Source: Verrucomicrobiota bacterium | Lineage (GTDB): Bacteria > Verrucomicrobiota > Verrucomicrobiia > Opitutales > UBA2995 | Assembly: GCA_027297085.1 (NCBI GenBank) | Contig: JAPUIL010000503.1 | Span: 1-15,291 of the forward strand | DNA: 15,291 nt | Reading direction: 5' to 3' | Shown: piece by piece, positions 9,392 to 15,291 of the stretch | How the letters are laid out: each line of letters starts with the position of its first letter | How positions within the stretch are numbered: the first letter of the stretch is position 1 | Notes under the pieces: model-generated | What the model was told of the DNA's origin: nothing | Database searches by the model: none | The model's input: only the letters and a program-made list of their open reading frames with translations | Program-made: the position numbers and the translations under genes

Positions 9392-9462
9392 GGAATACTT
9401 CCAAATAGCAGTCTGTAACATTCGGTTTGCAACCATCCTCAGACTGACAGGTAGAGTATTCC
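9392..9462. repeat. Nested imperfect palindrome in a convergent intergenic gap
   Basis: Three concentric inverted repeats share one centre. GGAATAC (9392-9398) pairs with GTATTCC (9456-9462), CAGTCTG (9409-9415) with CAGACTG (9440-9446), and GGTT (9424-9427) with AACC (9431-9434) around TGC. Transcribed from either strand, this could fold into a long interrupted hairpin. It lies between the 3' ends of the SBP gene and trmL, so it may serve as a shared 3' structure. There is no T-tract as in a standard intrinsic terminator. It could also be a REP- or MITE-like repeat. Confidence 0.6.
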
Positions 9463-9498
9463 TGCCTCTTGGCTCGGTTACGCACGGCAGGCAGTGCG
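9461..9498. repeat. Second inverted-repeat cluster beside trmL 3' end
   Basis: CCTGCC (9461-9466) can pair with GGCAGG (9486-9491). As an alternative, CGCAC (9481-9485) can pair with GTGCG (9494-9498) around GGCAGGCA. The stretch is GC-richer than the adjacent sequence and abuts the nested palindrome. It may belong to the same element or act in 3' end formation for trmL. No function is proven. Confidence 0.4.
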
Positions 9499-9531
9499 CG
9501 CCCTCGCCTCTCGGTCGTCAAGCTCAACATC

Positions 9532-10005
9532 TCAACTCCGTGAGAAAATCGGGCTAACCTGCCGCAAAGCTTCGTAGGTGGCAATACCGGTAGCAGTAGC
9601 CAAGTTCAGAGACCGGAGTTTGTCGTTGGGCTGAGGGATATTCACTCGAAACTCATCTCCAATTTCCTTGTGTAACCAGGCGGGCGCTCCATGCCCTTCG
9701 TTTCCAAACACCAAGCCATCCCCTTCTTTAAACTCAACATCCCAATAGGCTTGTTCGGATTGAGTGGTAAATAACCATAGCCGTTCTGGTCGATCCGGAC
9801 TCTCTTTAAACGCCTGCCAGTTTTTGTGGACACACAGATCGAGATCATCCCAGTAATCCATTCCGCTCCGTTTCAGGTGTTTTTCTGAAATCGAAAACCC
9901 AAAAGGTTCAATGAGGTGCAACCTGGATCGCGTAATGGCTGCGGTTCGACCAATATTGCCAGTATTCTGAGGAATCTCCGGGCAATATAAAACCAGATGA
10001 ATCAC
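9532..10005 (-). CDS. trmL: tRNA (cytidine(34)-2'-O)-methyltransferase, SPOUT family
   Basis: A 157-residue single-domain SpoU/TrmL methyltransferase. The family uses S-adenosylmethionine to methylate the 2'-hydroxyl of the wobble nucleotide of certain leucine tRNAs. Motif 1 is PEIPQNTGNIGR (residues 9-20), motif 2 is FGNEGHGAP (100-108) and motif 3 is RSLNLATATGIATYEALRQ (131-149). Together these build the SAM-binding trefoil knot. Length matches TrmL. The start is GTG (10005-10003), one base after the thrB stop, so translation is likely coupled. It is the last gene of the rpoZ-smpB-thrB-trmL run. Other SpoU methylases are the alternative, but the short length and the PEIPQNTGNIGR opening favour TrmL. 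Confidence 0.93.
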   Translation of the reverse strand: MIHLVLYCPEIPQNTGNIGRTAAITRSRLHLIEPFGFSISEKHLKRSGMDYWDDLDLCVHKNWQAFKESPDRPERLWLFTTQSEQAYWDVEFKEGDGLVFGNEGHGAPAWLHKEIGDEFRVNIPQPNDKLRSLNLATATGIATYEALRQVSPIFSRS

Positions 10006-10006
10006 T

Positions 10007-10918
10007 TTAGCTCTCGATCGTTATTCCCGTATTGTCGGCTTGCAACACATAGCAGCTCGACCTCAGAGCGTTGCCAGAAAAGCAATTCTTCATAGCCTCC
10101 TTAACGGCTTCACTCTTCGATGTCGAAGTAACACAGAGCACGCTGCTCCCACTTCCGCTCAGCCAACCGGTTAAAGCTCCTGACTCGATTCCTGCACGAA
10201 TAGCCTCCTCAGCTTGGGGAATATTTTTAAACCGGTAAGGTTGATGCAAATGATCTACCCGGCAGGCTTTTAATGCCTCGTAATTGCCGGAAGCAAATGC
10301 GGCTACAAGATACGACAAACTGTTTAAACTGCTGACCACTTTTTCAAAACTTATTTCGGAGGGTAGAGCCATACGAGAATCATCGGTTTGGATCTCCAAA
10401 TCCGGAGAAGCCACCACAAAATTCAAGCCTTCGTCTACGGCAAACCTCTGAGTCCCTTTGTAAACATTTGTTTCGGGGCAAAAGCGAGCGACGGTAAAGC
10501 CACCCATTATAGCCGCGGATGCATTGTCGGGATGGCCCTCGATTTCCGAAATCAATTTCACCTGGTCATCCCGGTTCAAAGGCGATCCTGCAAAATGATT
10601 GAGACCAGCCAATACTCCGCCACGCAGAATCACGCTGGAACCAAGTCCGCGTGCAACCGGCACGTCGGAAACAATATCAAAATCAAATCCTGAGAAGGCT
10701 TCACCTGTCTTTTCGTAAAACCCGTCCCCAACCACTTTAACCATATCAGTAGCTTCTGCTGGAAATGCTATTTTTGCCCCGGCATAAACTACCTGATCAT
10801 CGGAGCGGAGCGAAATCGTAACTGTACCGTACAGGTTGAGAGCCAATCCAAGGGTATCAAAACCCGGCCCACAATTGGAGGTGCTCGCAGGAACACGGAC
10901 GGCAACGGATTTACTCAT
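10007..10918 (-). CDS. thrB: Homoserine kinase (GHMP kinase family)
   Basis: Homoserine kinase phosphorylates L-homoserine to O-phosphohomoserine in threonine biosynthesis. The 303-residue protein opens with VRVPASTSNCGPGFDTLGLA, the N-terminal GHMP signature. The ATP-binding motif is PVARGLGSSVILRGG (87-101); homologues usually have a run of Ala where this has VILR. EGHPDNASAAIMGG follows, and the C-terminal glycine-rich motif is TGWLSGSGSSVLC. All are typical of ThrB. It starts at ATG 10918-10916, 20 bases after smpB, and ends one base before the trmL GTG. Other threonine genes are not in the window. Confidence 0.95.
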   Translation of the reverse strand: MSKSVAVRVPASTSNCGPGFDTLGLALNLYGTVTISLRSDDQVVYAGAKIAFPAEATDMVKVVGDGFYEKTGEAFSGFDFDIVSDVPVARGLGSSVILRGGVLAGLNHFAGSPLNRDDQVKLISEIEGHPDNASAAIMGGFTVARFCPETNVYKGTQRFAVDEGLNFVVASPDLEIQTDDSRMALPSEISFEKVVSSLNSLSYLVAAFASGNYEALKACRVDHLHQPYRFKNIPQAEEAIRAGIESGALTGWLSGSGSSVLCVTSTSKSEAVKEAMKNCFSGNALRSSCYVLQADNTGITIES

Positions 10919-10938
10919 AGTAGAACAGTCTACAGAAT

Positions 10939-11409
10939 CTACTGGTTTTTCAAGGCGCGTTCCACTTCGCGCATTTGCACCTTCTTTTTTAGATCTTGCC
11001 GTTTGTCGTAAAGCTTTTTTCCCACGCAGAGTGCAATTTCTATTTTAACGAGGCCATGTGTTATATAAAGACGGAGTGGAATGAGTGCCTTTCCCTGAGC
11101 CTCCAAAGCACCGCGTATTCGGTTGATCTCCCTTCGCTTCAATAAAAGTTTCCTGGGACGCCTCGGATTATGGTTGTTGTAGTTTCCAAAATCATACTCA
11201 GCGATATGGGCATGATAGAGAAATACCTCCTCCTTTTCGACCCGACAAAATGCTTCGTTAATCTGAGCTTTGCTGTTTCGAATAGATTTTACCTCTGTAC
11301 CCCGCAAAACGAGCCCAGCTTCAAACTTTTCCCCAATCTCGTAGTTCCGGAACGCCTTTGCATTTCGGATCTCGGAGAATCGTTCCTTGCCTTTCTTTTT
11401 ATTGGCCAT
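10939..11409 (-). CDS. smpB: SsrA-binding protein SmpB
   Basis: A 156-residue SmpB, which binds tmRNA and delivers it to stalled ribosomes in trans-translation. Family motifs run in order: NYEIGEKFEAGLVLRGTEVK, SIRNSKAQINEAF, FLYHAHIAEYDFGN, HNPRRPRKLLLKRREI and IPLRLYITHGLVKIEIAL. The basic tail after GKKLYDKRQDLKKK normally enters the mRNA channel. Length is normal. It lies between rpoZ (66 bases upstream) and thrB (20 bases downstream). In the rpoZ-smpB gap, a small inverted repeat CACTT/AAGTG (11424-11437) may form an intercistronic hairpin. Confidence 0.97.
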   Translation of the reverse strand: MANKKKGKERFSEIRNAKAFRNYEIGEKFEAGLVLRGTEVKSIRNSKAQINEAFCRVEKEEVFLYHAHIAEYDFGNYNNHNPRRPRKLLLKRREINRIRGALEAQGKALIPLRLYITHGLVKIEIALCVGKKLYDKRQDLKKKVQMREVERALKNQ

Positions 11410-11475
11410 AGCGGGGCGGCGGGCACTTTAACAAGTGACTCCCGACAAGGGATACAAAAACGAGATACCGGTGGA

Positions 11476-11673
11476 TTACTCAGCTAGTTCGTAGCTGATC
11501 TTTCCATCGATGATCTCTTTCAGCGCAATATCCTCAGGATCCAGTCTTTCTAGCGATTCAATCAGGGGCTTCTGACCGAATTTCAACTGTTTAACACGGC
11601 GGGACACCAGATTAACTAAGATGTTTGGATCCGGAATTATTTTATTAGCTGCTTTTAAGTAATCGTCTCTCAC
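11476..11673 (-). CDS. rpoZ: RNA polymerase omega subunit
   Basis: A 65-residue omega subunit, which assists beta' folding and RNA polymerase assembly. It shows the core omega pattern: an N-terminal helix, then ILVNLVSRRVKQLKFGQKPL (compare V-x-x-RA-x-QL in other phyla) and the C-terminal LDPEDIALKEIIDGKISYEL. It is shorter than the ~90-residue E. coli protein but holds the conserved core. The start is GTG (11673-11671), placing RDDYLKAA at the N-terminus. It is probably the first gene of the rpoZ-smpB-thrB-trmL operon and is divergent from cutA. A possible -10 box, TATACT on the minus strand, lies at 11707-11702. Confidence 0.92.
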   Translation of the reverse strand: MRDDYLKAANKIIPDPNILVNLVSRRVKQLKFGQKPLIESLERLDPEDIALKEIIDGKISYELAE

Positions 11674-11701
11674 GGGATGTCTCTGGTTTAAGAATTTGTC
11701 T

Positions 11702-11748
11702 AGTATACGCGGAATCAGTTGGACTTACCCTATCCTGATATGGGTAAG
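11702..11748 (-). promoter_or_regulatory. Possible rpoZ promoter with an overlapping inverted repeat
   Basis: On the minus strand TATACT (11707-11702) resembles a -10 box about 30 bases before the rpoZ start. No good -35 is seen at 16-18 bases. Just upstream is an inverted repeat, CTTACCC (11724-11730) and GGGTAAG (11742-11748) around an 11-base centre, reaching the expected -35 zone. It could be an operator or chance, and it sits between the divergent rpoZ and cutA genes. Confidence 0.3.
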
Positions 11749-11838
11749 ATTTCATGAAAACCAGCTAACTTGGATCGTTAATTCACCTTTGGCAATGGGT
11801 TTTTTCATCAATAATTTTCCAACAATAACACTCCAATC

Positions 11839-12138
11839 ATGAAGATCGCCTGGACGACTACCGAGACTCTGGACCAAGCTAAAACACTCGCAAATTTGGC
11901 CATCGAAAAAAAACTGGCCGTTTGCGCCCAAATCAGCAGTCCAATCCTTTCAATATACCAATGGAAAGGAGAAATCGAAGAATCAACCGAGCATAGAATC
12001 ACTTTCAAACTCCTCAAATCGAACCAGGAAGCCCTGCAAAAACTCATTATTGCCAACCACCCCTACGATACACCTCAATGGGTTGCAGCTAATTTAAGCG
12101 ATGTTGGCGACGGCTATAGAACCTGGGCGGAAGGTTGA
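11839..12138 (+). CDS. cutA: CutA1-family divalent-ion tolerance protein
   Basis: A 99-residue CutA1 protein. The family forms very stable trimers with a ferredoxin-like fold and has been linked to copper/divalent-ion tolerance, though its biochemical role is unsettled. Recognisable segments are AWTTTETLDQAKTLANLAIE, KKLAVCAQISSPILSIYQWK (the conserved AAC-x-N-x-x-P-I-x-S-x-Y-x-W region), the strand GEIEESTEHRITFKLLKS and the C-terminal HPYDTPQWVA. Length is close to the bacterial norm. It starts at ATG 11839 with no Shine-Dalgarno. It is followed on the same strand by the small basic protein gene, 74 bases later. Confidence 0.93.
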   Translation: MKIAWTTTETLDQAKTLANLAIEKKLAVCAQISSPILSIYQWKGEIEESTEHRITFKLLKSNQEALQKLIIANHPYDTPQWVAANLSDVGDGYRTWAEG

Positions 12139-12161
12139 TTTTATTAAAGTTTCTCCTTGAA

Positions 12162-12189
12162 AGCCGCACAAAAACGGCTCACTTTTCCC
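12162..12189 (+). terminator. Possible weak terminator or hairpin between cutA and the small basic protein gene
   Basis: AGCCG (12162-12166) pairs with CGGCT (12175-12179) around an A-rich loop, followed by CACTTTTCCC. The five-base-pair stem and short T-tract make this a weak candidate. It may terminate cutA partly or structure the 5' leader of the next gene. Confidence 0.3.
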
Positions 12190-12212
12190 GCCTTCTATTC
12201 CAATAAAGAGAT

Positions 12213-12371
12213 ATGTCTCAGCACAATTCTTTCAAAGCTGCCGGTGGTGCAGGAAAAAAAAACAGAACTGTTCTTAAGCGTTTTGAGCGCATAGAGCTGC
12301 TTAAAAAGCGTGGAGAGTGGAAAGAAGGCGAACGCGTAACCGGCCTCCAGAAAACCAAACCGGAAGACTAA
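12213..12371 (+). CDS. Small basic protein of the Chlamydiae/Verrucomicrobia type
   Basis: A 52-residue, strongly basic protein that begins MSQHNSFKAAGGAGKKNRTV. It continues with a KRFERIELLKKRGEWK helix-like segment and ends VTGLQKTKPED. The start MSQH-x-SFK, the KRFERIE-x-LKK core and the GL-x-KTK end match from memory a small conserved protein family annotated only in the PVC group (TIGR04137-like). I cannot confirm this by search. Function is unknown to me; its charge and size suggest nucleic acid or ribosome binding, which is inference. The ATG at 12213 is preceded by AAAGAG, a weak ribosome-binding site. A strong intrinsic terminator lies 25 bases after the stop, supporting a real short transcription unit. 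It carries no cysteines, so it is not a zinc ribbon. Confidence 0.85.
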   Translation: MSQHNSFKAAGGAGKKNRTVLKRFERIELLKKRGEWKEGERVTGLQKTKPED

Positions 12372-12396
12372 GAACCACCGCGAGTTTCCCATTTTT

Positions 12397-12428
12397 AAAC
12401 CCTTTCTGATTGAAAGGGTTTTTTATTT
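12397..12428 (+). terminator. Strong intrinsic (Rho-independent) terminator
   Basis: AAACCCTTTC (12397-12406) pairs perfectly with GAAAGGGTTT (12412-12421) around the loop TGATT, followed by TTTATTT. The 10-base-pair stem plus T-tract is a classic terminator for the plus strand. It closes the cutA/small basic protein unit. The reverse strand lacks an equally good T-tract, so it probably acts in one direction. Confidence 0.88.
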
Positions 12429-12501
12429 GTAAGCTGGTAGGGGCTTTACGCCGCGATTCTGTGATTAAATTCGGAGGATAAATCCGCTCATGCTACAACC
12501 A

Positions 12502-12588
12502 CAGGGTCATTCCTTGTAATCGACTTATTCCCTCAGGGTCATTCCTTGCAATCTTGCTTGCTAATGTGAGATTCAAGGTTTGACCCTC
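12502..12588. repeat. Short intergenic repeat: two direct copies and one degenerate inverted copy
   Basis: CAGGGTCATTCCTTGTAATC at 12502-12521 recurs at 12534-12553 with one change (T to C), a spacing of 32 bases. A third, more diverged copy lies inverted at 12570-12588 (GATTCAAGGTTTGACCCTC). The second and third copies could form an interrupted hairpin. The block lies after the terminator and before the 3' end of the MDR gene, so it may help end that minus-strand transcript. It could also be a REP-like dispersed repeat. Confidence 0.65.
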
Positions 12589-12611
12589 TCGATAGCCCCT
12601 TCTCAGAAAAA

Positions 12612-13670
12612 TCAACCTGCCCTAATAATGATTTTTTTTACTTCGCTCTCGTATGCGTAGTTCCTGGCGAAAGCAGCTGAGGTTTCCTCCAGAGGGACAT
12701 ACTCGGAGATCAGGTCATCCACCAGAACAGCCGGAGTTGGCCCGGAAGCCAAATGAATGGCACGAGGATAGGTGTGTTTCATGCGGCGAACCATCATAAT
12801 CGTAAGTCCTTTTCGCCGCGCGGTGGAGTGAGTAAACTCAGCTTGGTCATCCGGTGGAATCCCAACCAGCACAACACGGCCTCCATAAGCCACCATCTCC
12901 ATGGCTTGATCAATAGAAGTATTCGCCCAGGCAGCCTCAATCGCGACATCCACCCCTCGACCATTTGTTTCAGCCATCAACTTCTCCACTCCCTCACTGT
13001 TCTCAACTGTCCACGCGTGAGTGGCGCCCCATTTCCTCGCCAACTCGGTCCTCCACGGAAATCGATCAAAGGCGTAAACAGCGCTCGCTCCAGCTAAAAC
13101 CGCTAGGCGCAAAATAAGTAACCCAACCGGACCACAACCAATGATCGCGACACTCCGTGCCGCTTTAAGTTTCGCAAGATCCAGGGTATGAATTGCGACA
13201 CCTAGGGTTTCAAGCAGGGTACCTCCCCCGTCACTAATACTATCCGGGAGAGGAAAACAATTCCGTGCGGGTACAACCATCTTTTCACAAAGAGCACCAT
13301 CCTTTGGATAAACACCAAAAAAGCTATGATTGGGACAGAGGTTGGGATGCCCGGCGTTGCATAGCTCGCAACGATAACACGGAATTGCAGGTTCTACTGC
13401 CACTCGCTGCCCACGAATAAGAGGAGTACCAAGACCACTTTCAATTCCCTCACCGGCCTCCAAAACTTCTCCCATAAACTCATGCCCTAGAATAAATGGA
13501 CTTTCGATTTTGGTAGTACCGATAGCTCCGGTACCATACATGTGGAGATCGGATCCGCAGATTCCGACCGCTTTCACCTGGATCAATACTTCGCCATTAC
13601 CAGGTTCTGCCGGTTCAGGCTCATCCACCAACTCAAGGATTTTCGACCCAACAAGTTTAACCGCCTTCAT
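12612..13670 (-). CDS. Zinc-dependent medium-chain alcohol/polyol dehydrogenase (MDR family)
   Basis: A 352-residue NAD(P)-dependent MDR dehydrogenase of the sorbitol/threonine dehydrogenase type. The catalytic zinc site is GICGSD (Cys38) with GHE (His62, Glu63), and Glu153 in LLETLGVAIH is a further candidate ligand. The structural zinc site has Cys97, Cys100, Cys103 and Cys111 (CYRCELCNAGHPNLC). The Rossmann motif GCGPVG spans 177-182, with an acidic Asp201 after strand two (YAFDR) that fits NAD preference. It starts at ATG 13670-13668, only 8 bases after the mutarotase-like gene, so the two are likely co-transcribed. The substrate cannot be read from sequence; the neighbourhood suggests a sugar or polyol from a glycan. 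Confidence 0.92.
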   Translation of the reverse strand: MKAVKLVGSKILELVDEPEPAEPGNGEVLIQVKAVGICGSDLHMYGTGAIGTTKIESPFILGHEFMGEVLEAGEGIESGLGTPLIRGQRVAVEPAIPCYRCELCNAGHPNLCPNHSFFGVYPKDGALCEKMVVPARNCFPLPDSISDGGGTLLETLGVAIHTLDLAKLKAARSVAIIGCGPVGLLILRLAVLAGASAVYAFDRFPWRTELARKWGATHAWTVENSEGVEKLMAETNGRGVDVAIEAAWANTSIDQAMEMVAYGGRVVLVGIPPDDQAEFTHSTARRKGLTIMMVRRMKHTYPRAIHLASGPTPAVLVDDLISEYVPLEETSAAFARNYAYESEVKKIIIRAG

Positions 13671-13678
13671 TCTCGGAA

Positions 13679-14695
13679 CTACGGAAGATTGAGAACCTTT
13701 TTGGAAACTTCCAATACACTCTGAACATCGAAGTCATCTCGATTTTCCGGAAATGCGTGGTCCACCAGGTACCACTCCTCCGTGAACGATGACCGCTCTC
13801 CCGGAGCCATTATCTCCAGTGGACCTATCGGTTCCAGCTCAGTAACAGTGAGTTCATTTCTGTAGTTTTCAACATACCAAATCGAAATGGTCATCGGAAC
13901 ACGCTCAGCGTAATTTCTGTCAGGAAAAACCGGATACTGTTTAATAAACATCAAATCATTGGGCATTAGGTAACTGAACCAACCCTCCATGGAGTCCATA
14001 GCCAATTTTGGATGTTCGGGAGCTCCGGTTATTACCAACGCATTATCCCTTATGTTGATAGTCGGATTGTCCGGAGCAAGATTCGCCATATCCTCAGGCT
14101 CCATCATTACATAATGATTTTTATAGCGCGACCACTCCGACAGCGGGATAACAACAATACCCAGGCCTTGAGCGAACGTCCTTCCCCAATGAGAGTAGCT
14201 CAACGTCCGGTTACTAATATTGATCAAGGTCTGTTTGCAACTTAGGTGAGAACCTTTATCGGCCAGAGTAAACTCCCGAACCACTTGCACGCCGGTTGCT
14301 TCGTGAGGAGGGCTTGTGAGCGTTGCCTTTCGGCGTCCGATGATTTCACCCTTCCAAGGGCCTAACCAAAGCTCAGGCCTGGGCGGAACACGTCTCTCAA
14401 GACCAAAATCAAAACGCCCCGCACCCCTGATTGTTACCTCCGAATTCGGGTCGTAGTGAAAGCCCGCTTCTTCCGGAATGATGTGCAAAGCTTCTTTGCC
14501 ATTGAGTTTGTAAGACATTACCTTGCCGCCGACCGCTGGCGTAAGCATCACGGTACAATCGTCGTTGAATAGTTCGATACTGTCATCGTAACCAAAATAC
14601 TCCACCACTCGCGCCCCGGGACTGACACTTAACAGAGCAGTTGAACTAACTATAAGTAGAACAACAATCGCGACACGGGACGGTAAATAACGCAT
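13679..14695 (-). CDS. Exported protein, likely galactose-mutarotase-like fold
   Basis: A 338-residue protein with a clear signal peptide (basic MRYLPSR, hydrophobic VAIVVLLIVSSTALL, likely cleavage before residue 30). The mature part looks beta-rich: VVEYFGYDDSIELFNDDCTV, TPAVGGKVMSYKLNGKEAL, FDFGLERRVPPRPELWLGPW, then NISNRTLSYSHWGRTFAQG and a C-terminal SSFTEEWYLVD. An early GG-K-V-x-S-Y pattern, a central W-G-P-W and a late E-x-W are typical of mutarotase-like beta-sandwich proteins. I think it resembles the DUF4380 group, but this is recall without a search. It precedes the MDR gene by 8 bases and follows the sulfatase by ~200 bases. A periplasmic carbohydrate-binding or epimerase role is inference. 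Confidence 0.75.
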   Translation of the reverse strand: MRYLPSRVAIVVLLIVSSTALLSVSPGARVVEYFGYDDSIELFNDDCTVMLTPAVGGKVMSYKLNGKEALHIIPEEAGFHYDPNSEVTIRGAGRFDFGLERRVPPRPELWLGPWKGEIIGRRKATLTSPPHEATGVQVVREFTLADKGSHLSCKQTLINISNRTLSYSHWGRTFAQGLGIVVIPLSEWSRYKNHYVMMEPEDMANLAPDNPTINIRDNALVITGAPEHPKLAMDSMEGWFSYLMPNDLMFIKQYPVFPDRNYAERVPMTISIWYVENYRNELTVTELEPIGPLEIMAPGERSSFTEEWYLVDHAFPENRDDFDVQSVLEVSKKVLNLP

Positions 14696-14772
14696 GACGC
14701 TGAGTTTGAGGAAGGTGATTGGCAGGTAAATAAGATAATCCCCGAATTCACTTTGCTAAAAGAGCGGCTCCA

Positions 14773-14856
14773 TTAATCACTTACAGTAATGACCTCAACA
14801 TCGATCCTGATAAGCAACCAGAACATCAGCACGAGGATTAAGGGAGCTTTTTTCAT
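14773..14856 (-). CDS. Possible 27-residue hydrophobic peptide or signal-peptide remnant
   Basis: The ATG at 14856-14854 opens MKKAPLILVLMFWLLIRIDV and ends VEVITVSD before TAA. Two lysines followed by a leucine/isoleucine-rich core look like a signal peptide or a small membrane peptide. GAGG lies just upstream, only two bases from the ATG, which is close for a ribosome-binding site. It sits alone between the sulfatase and the mutarotase-like gene. It could be a real micropeptide, a remnant of a deleted secreted protein, or chance. Confidence 0.3.
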   Translation of the reverse strand: MKKAPLILVLMFWLLIRIDVEVITVSD

Positions 14857-14899
14857 AGCCTCAGGGAGGAGATCTTTAAATTTTATTCTACAAAAACGA

Positions 14900-15291
14900 T
14901 CAACCTTTTTTAAATTCTGCCTTTTCTCCTGGGATGGGTGAATTATGAAAATGTCCTCGTTTTTGCACTGCTTCATAACCGCCATGGGATTCAATTAATG
15001 CAGCTTGGGCGGCCTTAGCCTTATGATCAAGTTCGTCCGGATCCACCAATGCCAGGAGAGCTTCGCGCATACGAGTTTCAATATTCGCATACTCCTCTTT
15101 CCCATGAAGACTGTTATTTTCTCCAGGATCAGTTTCCAGATCGTAGAGTTCCGGAGGATCGTTATGATAGTGAATGTATTTGTACCGACCGTCACATACC
15201 ATCAATACCGCATTAGGAAAATGTAAGGCATGGTATTCACTAAACACATACCGCTCCGTGGGTGGCTCTGCTAATAAATCAGGAAGCGCTG
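14900..15291 (-). CDS. Sulfatase, C-terminal part (cut by window edge)
   Basis: The last ~130 residues of a type I (formylglycine-dependent) sulfatase. The frame is open to the right edge, reading ALPDLLAEPPTERYVFSEYH at the start. Diagnostic for the family C-terminus are VCDGRYKYIHYHNDPPELYD and LETDPGENNSL, where a Tyr-Asp-Leu-x-x-Asp-Pro-x-E-x-x-N-L pattern ends the domain. A Gly-rich, charged tail follows. The catalytic C-x-P-x-R motif and signal peptide lie outside the window, so neither class nor substrate can be given. Marine Verrucomicrobiota often carry many sulfatases for algal polysaccharides (established for the group); that this one is part of such a system is inference from the neighbours. 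Confidence 0.9.
   Translation of the reverse strand, partial: ALPDLLAEPPTERYVFSEYHALHFPNAVLMVCDGRYKYIHYHNDPPELYDLETDPGENNSLHGKEEYANIETRMREALLALVDPDELDHKAKAAQAALIESHGGYEAVQKRGHFHNSPIPGEKAEFKKG

Noticed and set aside
14773..14994. 73-residue frame overlapping the sulfatase 3' end
   Set aside because: Its first part is an out-of-frame shadow of the sulfatase gene. Only the final 27 codons lie in free sequence and are listed separately.
1..15291. CRISPR array, transposon, prophage, toxin-antitoxin or defence island
   Set aside because: No regularly spaced repeats, transposase, integrase or defence-domain proteins were found on either strand. The content is mostly housekeeping.

Overview
The window reads as an ordinary chromosomal stretch from a member of the PVC group, most likely Verrucomicrobiota and probably of the Opitutales/Puniceicoccales type. 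The best lineage marker is a 52-residue basic protein at 12213-12371, which matches from memory a small conserved family of Chlamydiae and Verrucomicrobia. A Rho factor with a long charged N-terminal extension, scarce Shine-Dalgarno motifs and a sulfatase-containing cluster fit the same picture. The assignment is inference; there is no rRNA in the window.

Layout, left to right. (1) Positions 1-4840, minus strand: coaE, rho, a GspE/PilB-type assembly ATPase and pilT (cut by the left edge). rho, gspE/pilB and pilT lie 15 and 21 bases apart and look co-transcribed. (2) 4951-6480, plus strand: comM (YifB-type AAA+ ATPase). (3) 6705-9330, plus strand: a family 8 glycosyltransferase and an OppA-like peptide-binding lipoprotein. 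In both, sequence that should encode the N-terminus lies upstream of the first usual start codon. (4) 9331-9531: a gap between convergent genes, filled by nested inverted repeats. (5) 9532-11673, minus strand: a tight housekeeping operon, rpoZ-smpB-thrB-trmL. (6) 11839-12371, plus strand: cutA and the small basic protein gene, followed by a strong intrinsic terminator. (7) 12430-12611: a gap holding a short repeat, two direct copies and one inverted. (8) 12612 to the right edge, minus strand: the C-terminal part of a sulfatase, a tiny hydrophobic ORF, a secreted mutarotase-fold-like protein and a zinc-dependent MDR dehydrogenase. These may act on sulfated or decorated glycans.

Most of the window is housekeeping: transcription termination, omega subunit, trans-translation, CoA and threonine biosynthesis, tRNA modification and DNA uptake/type IV pilus functions. 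comM (known for transformation) and the pilus extension and retraction ATPases together suggest natural competence or twitching, without proving either. I found no CRISPR array, transposase, integrase, tRNA, rRNA or recognisable defence system. The points worth a second look are small: the two abnormal 5' ends in region 3, the intergenic repeats, the Rho extension and the lineage-specific small protein.
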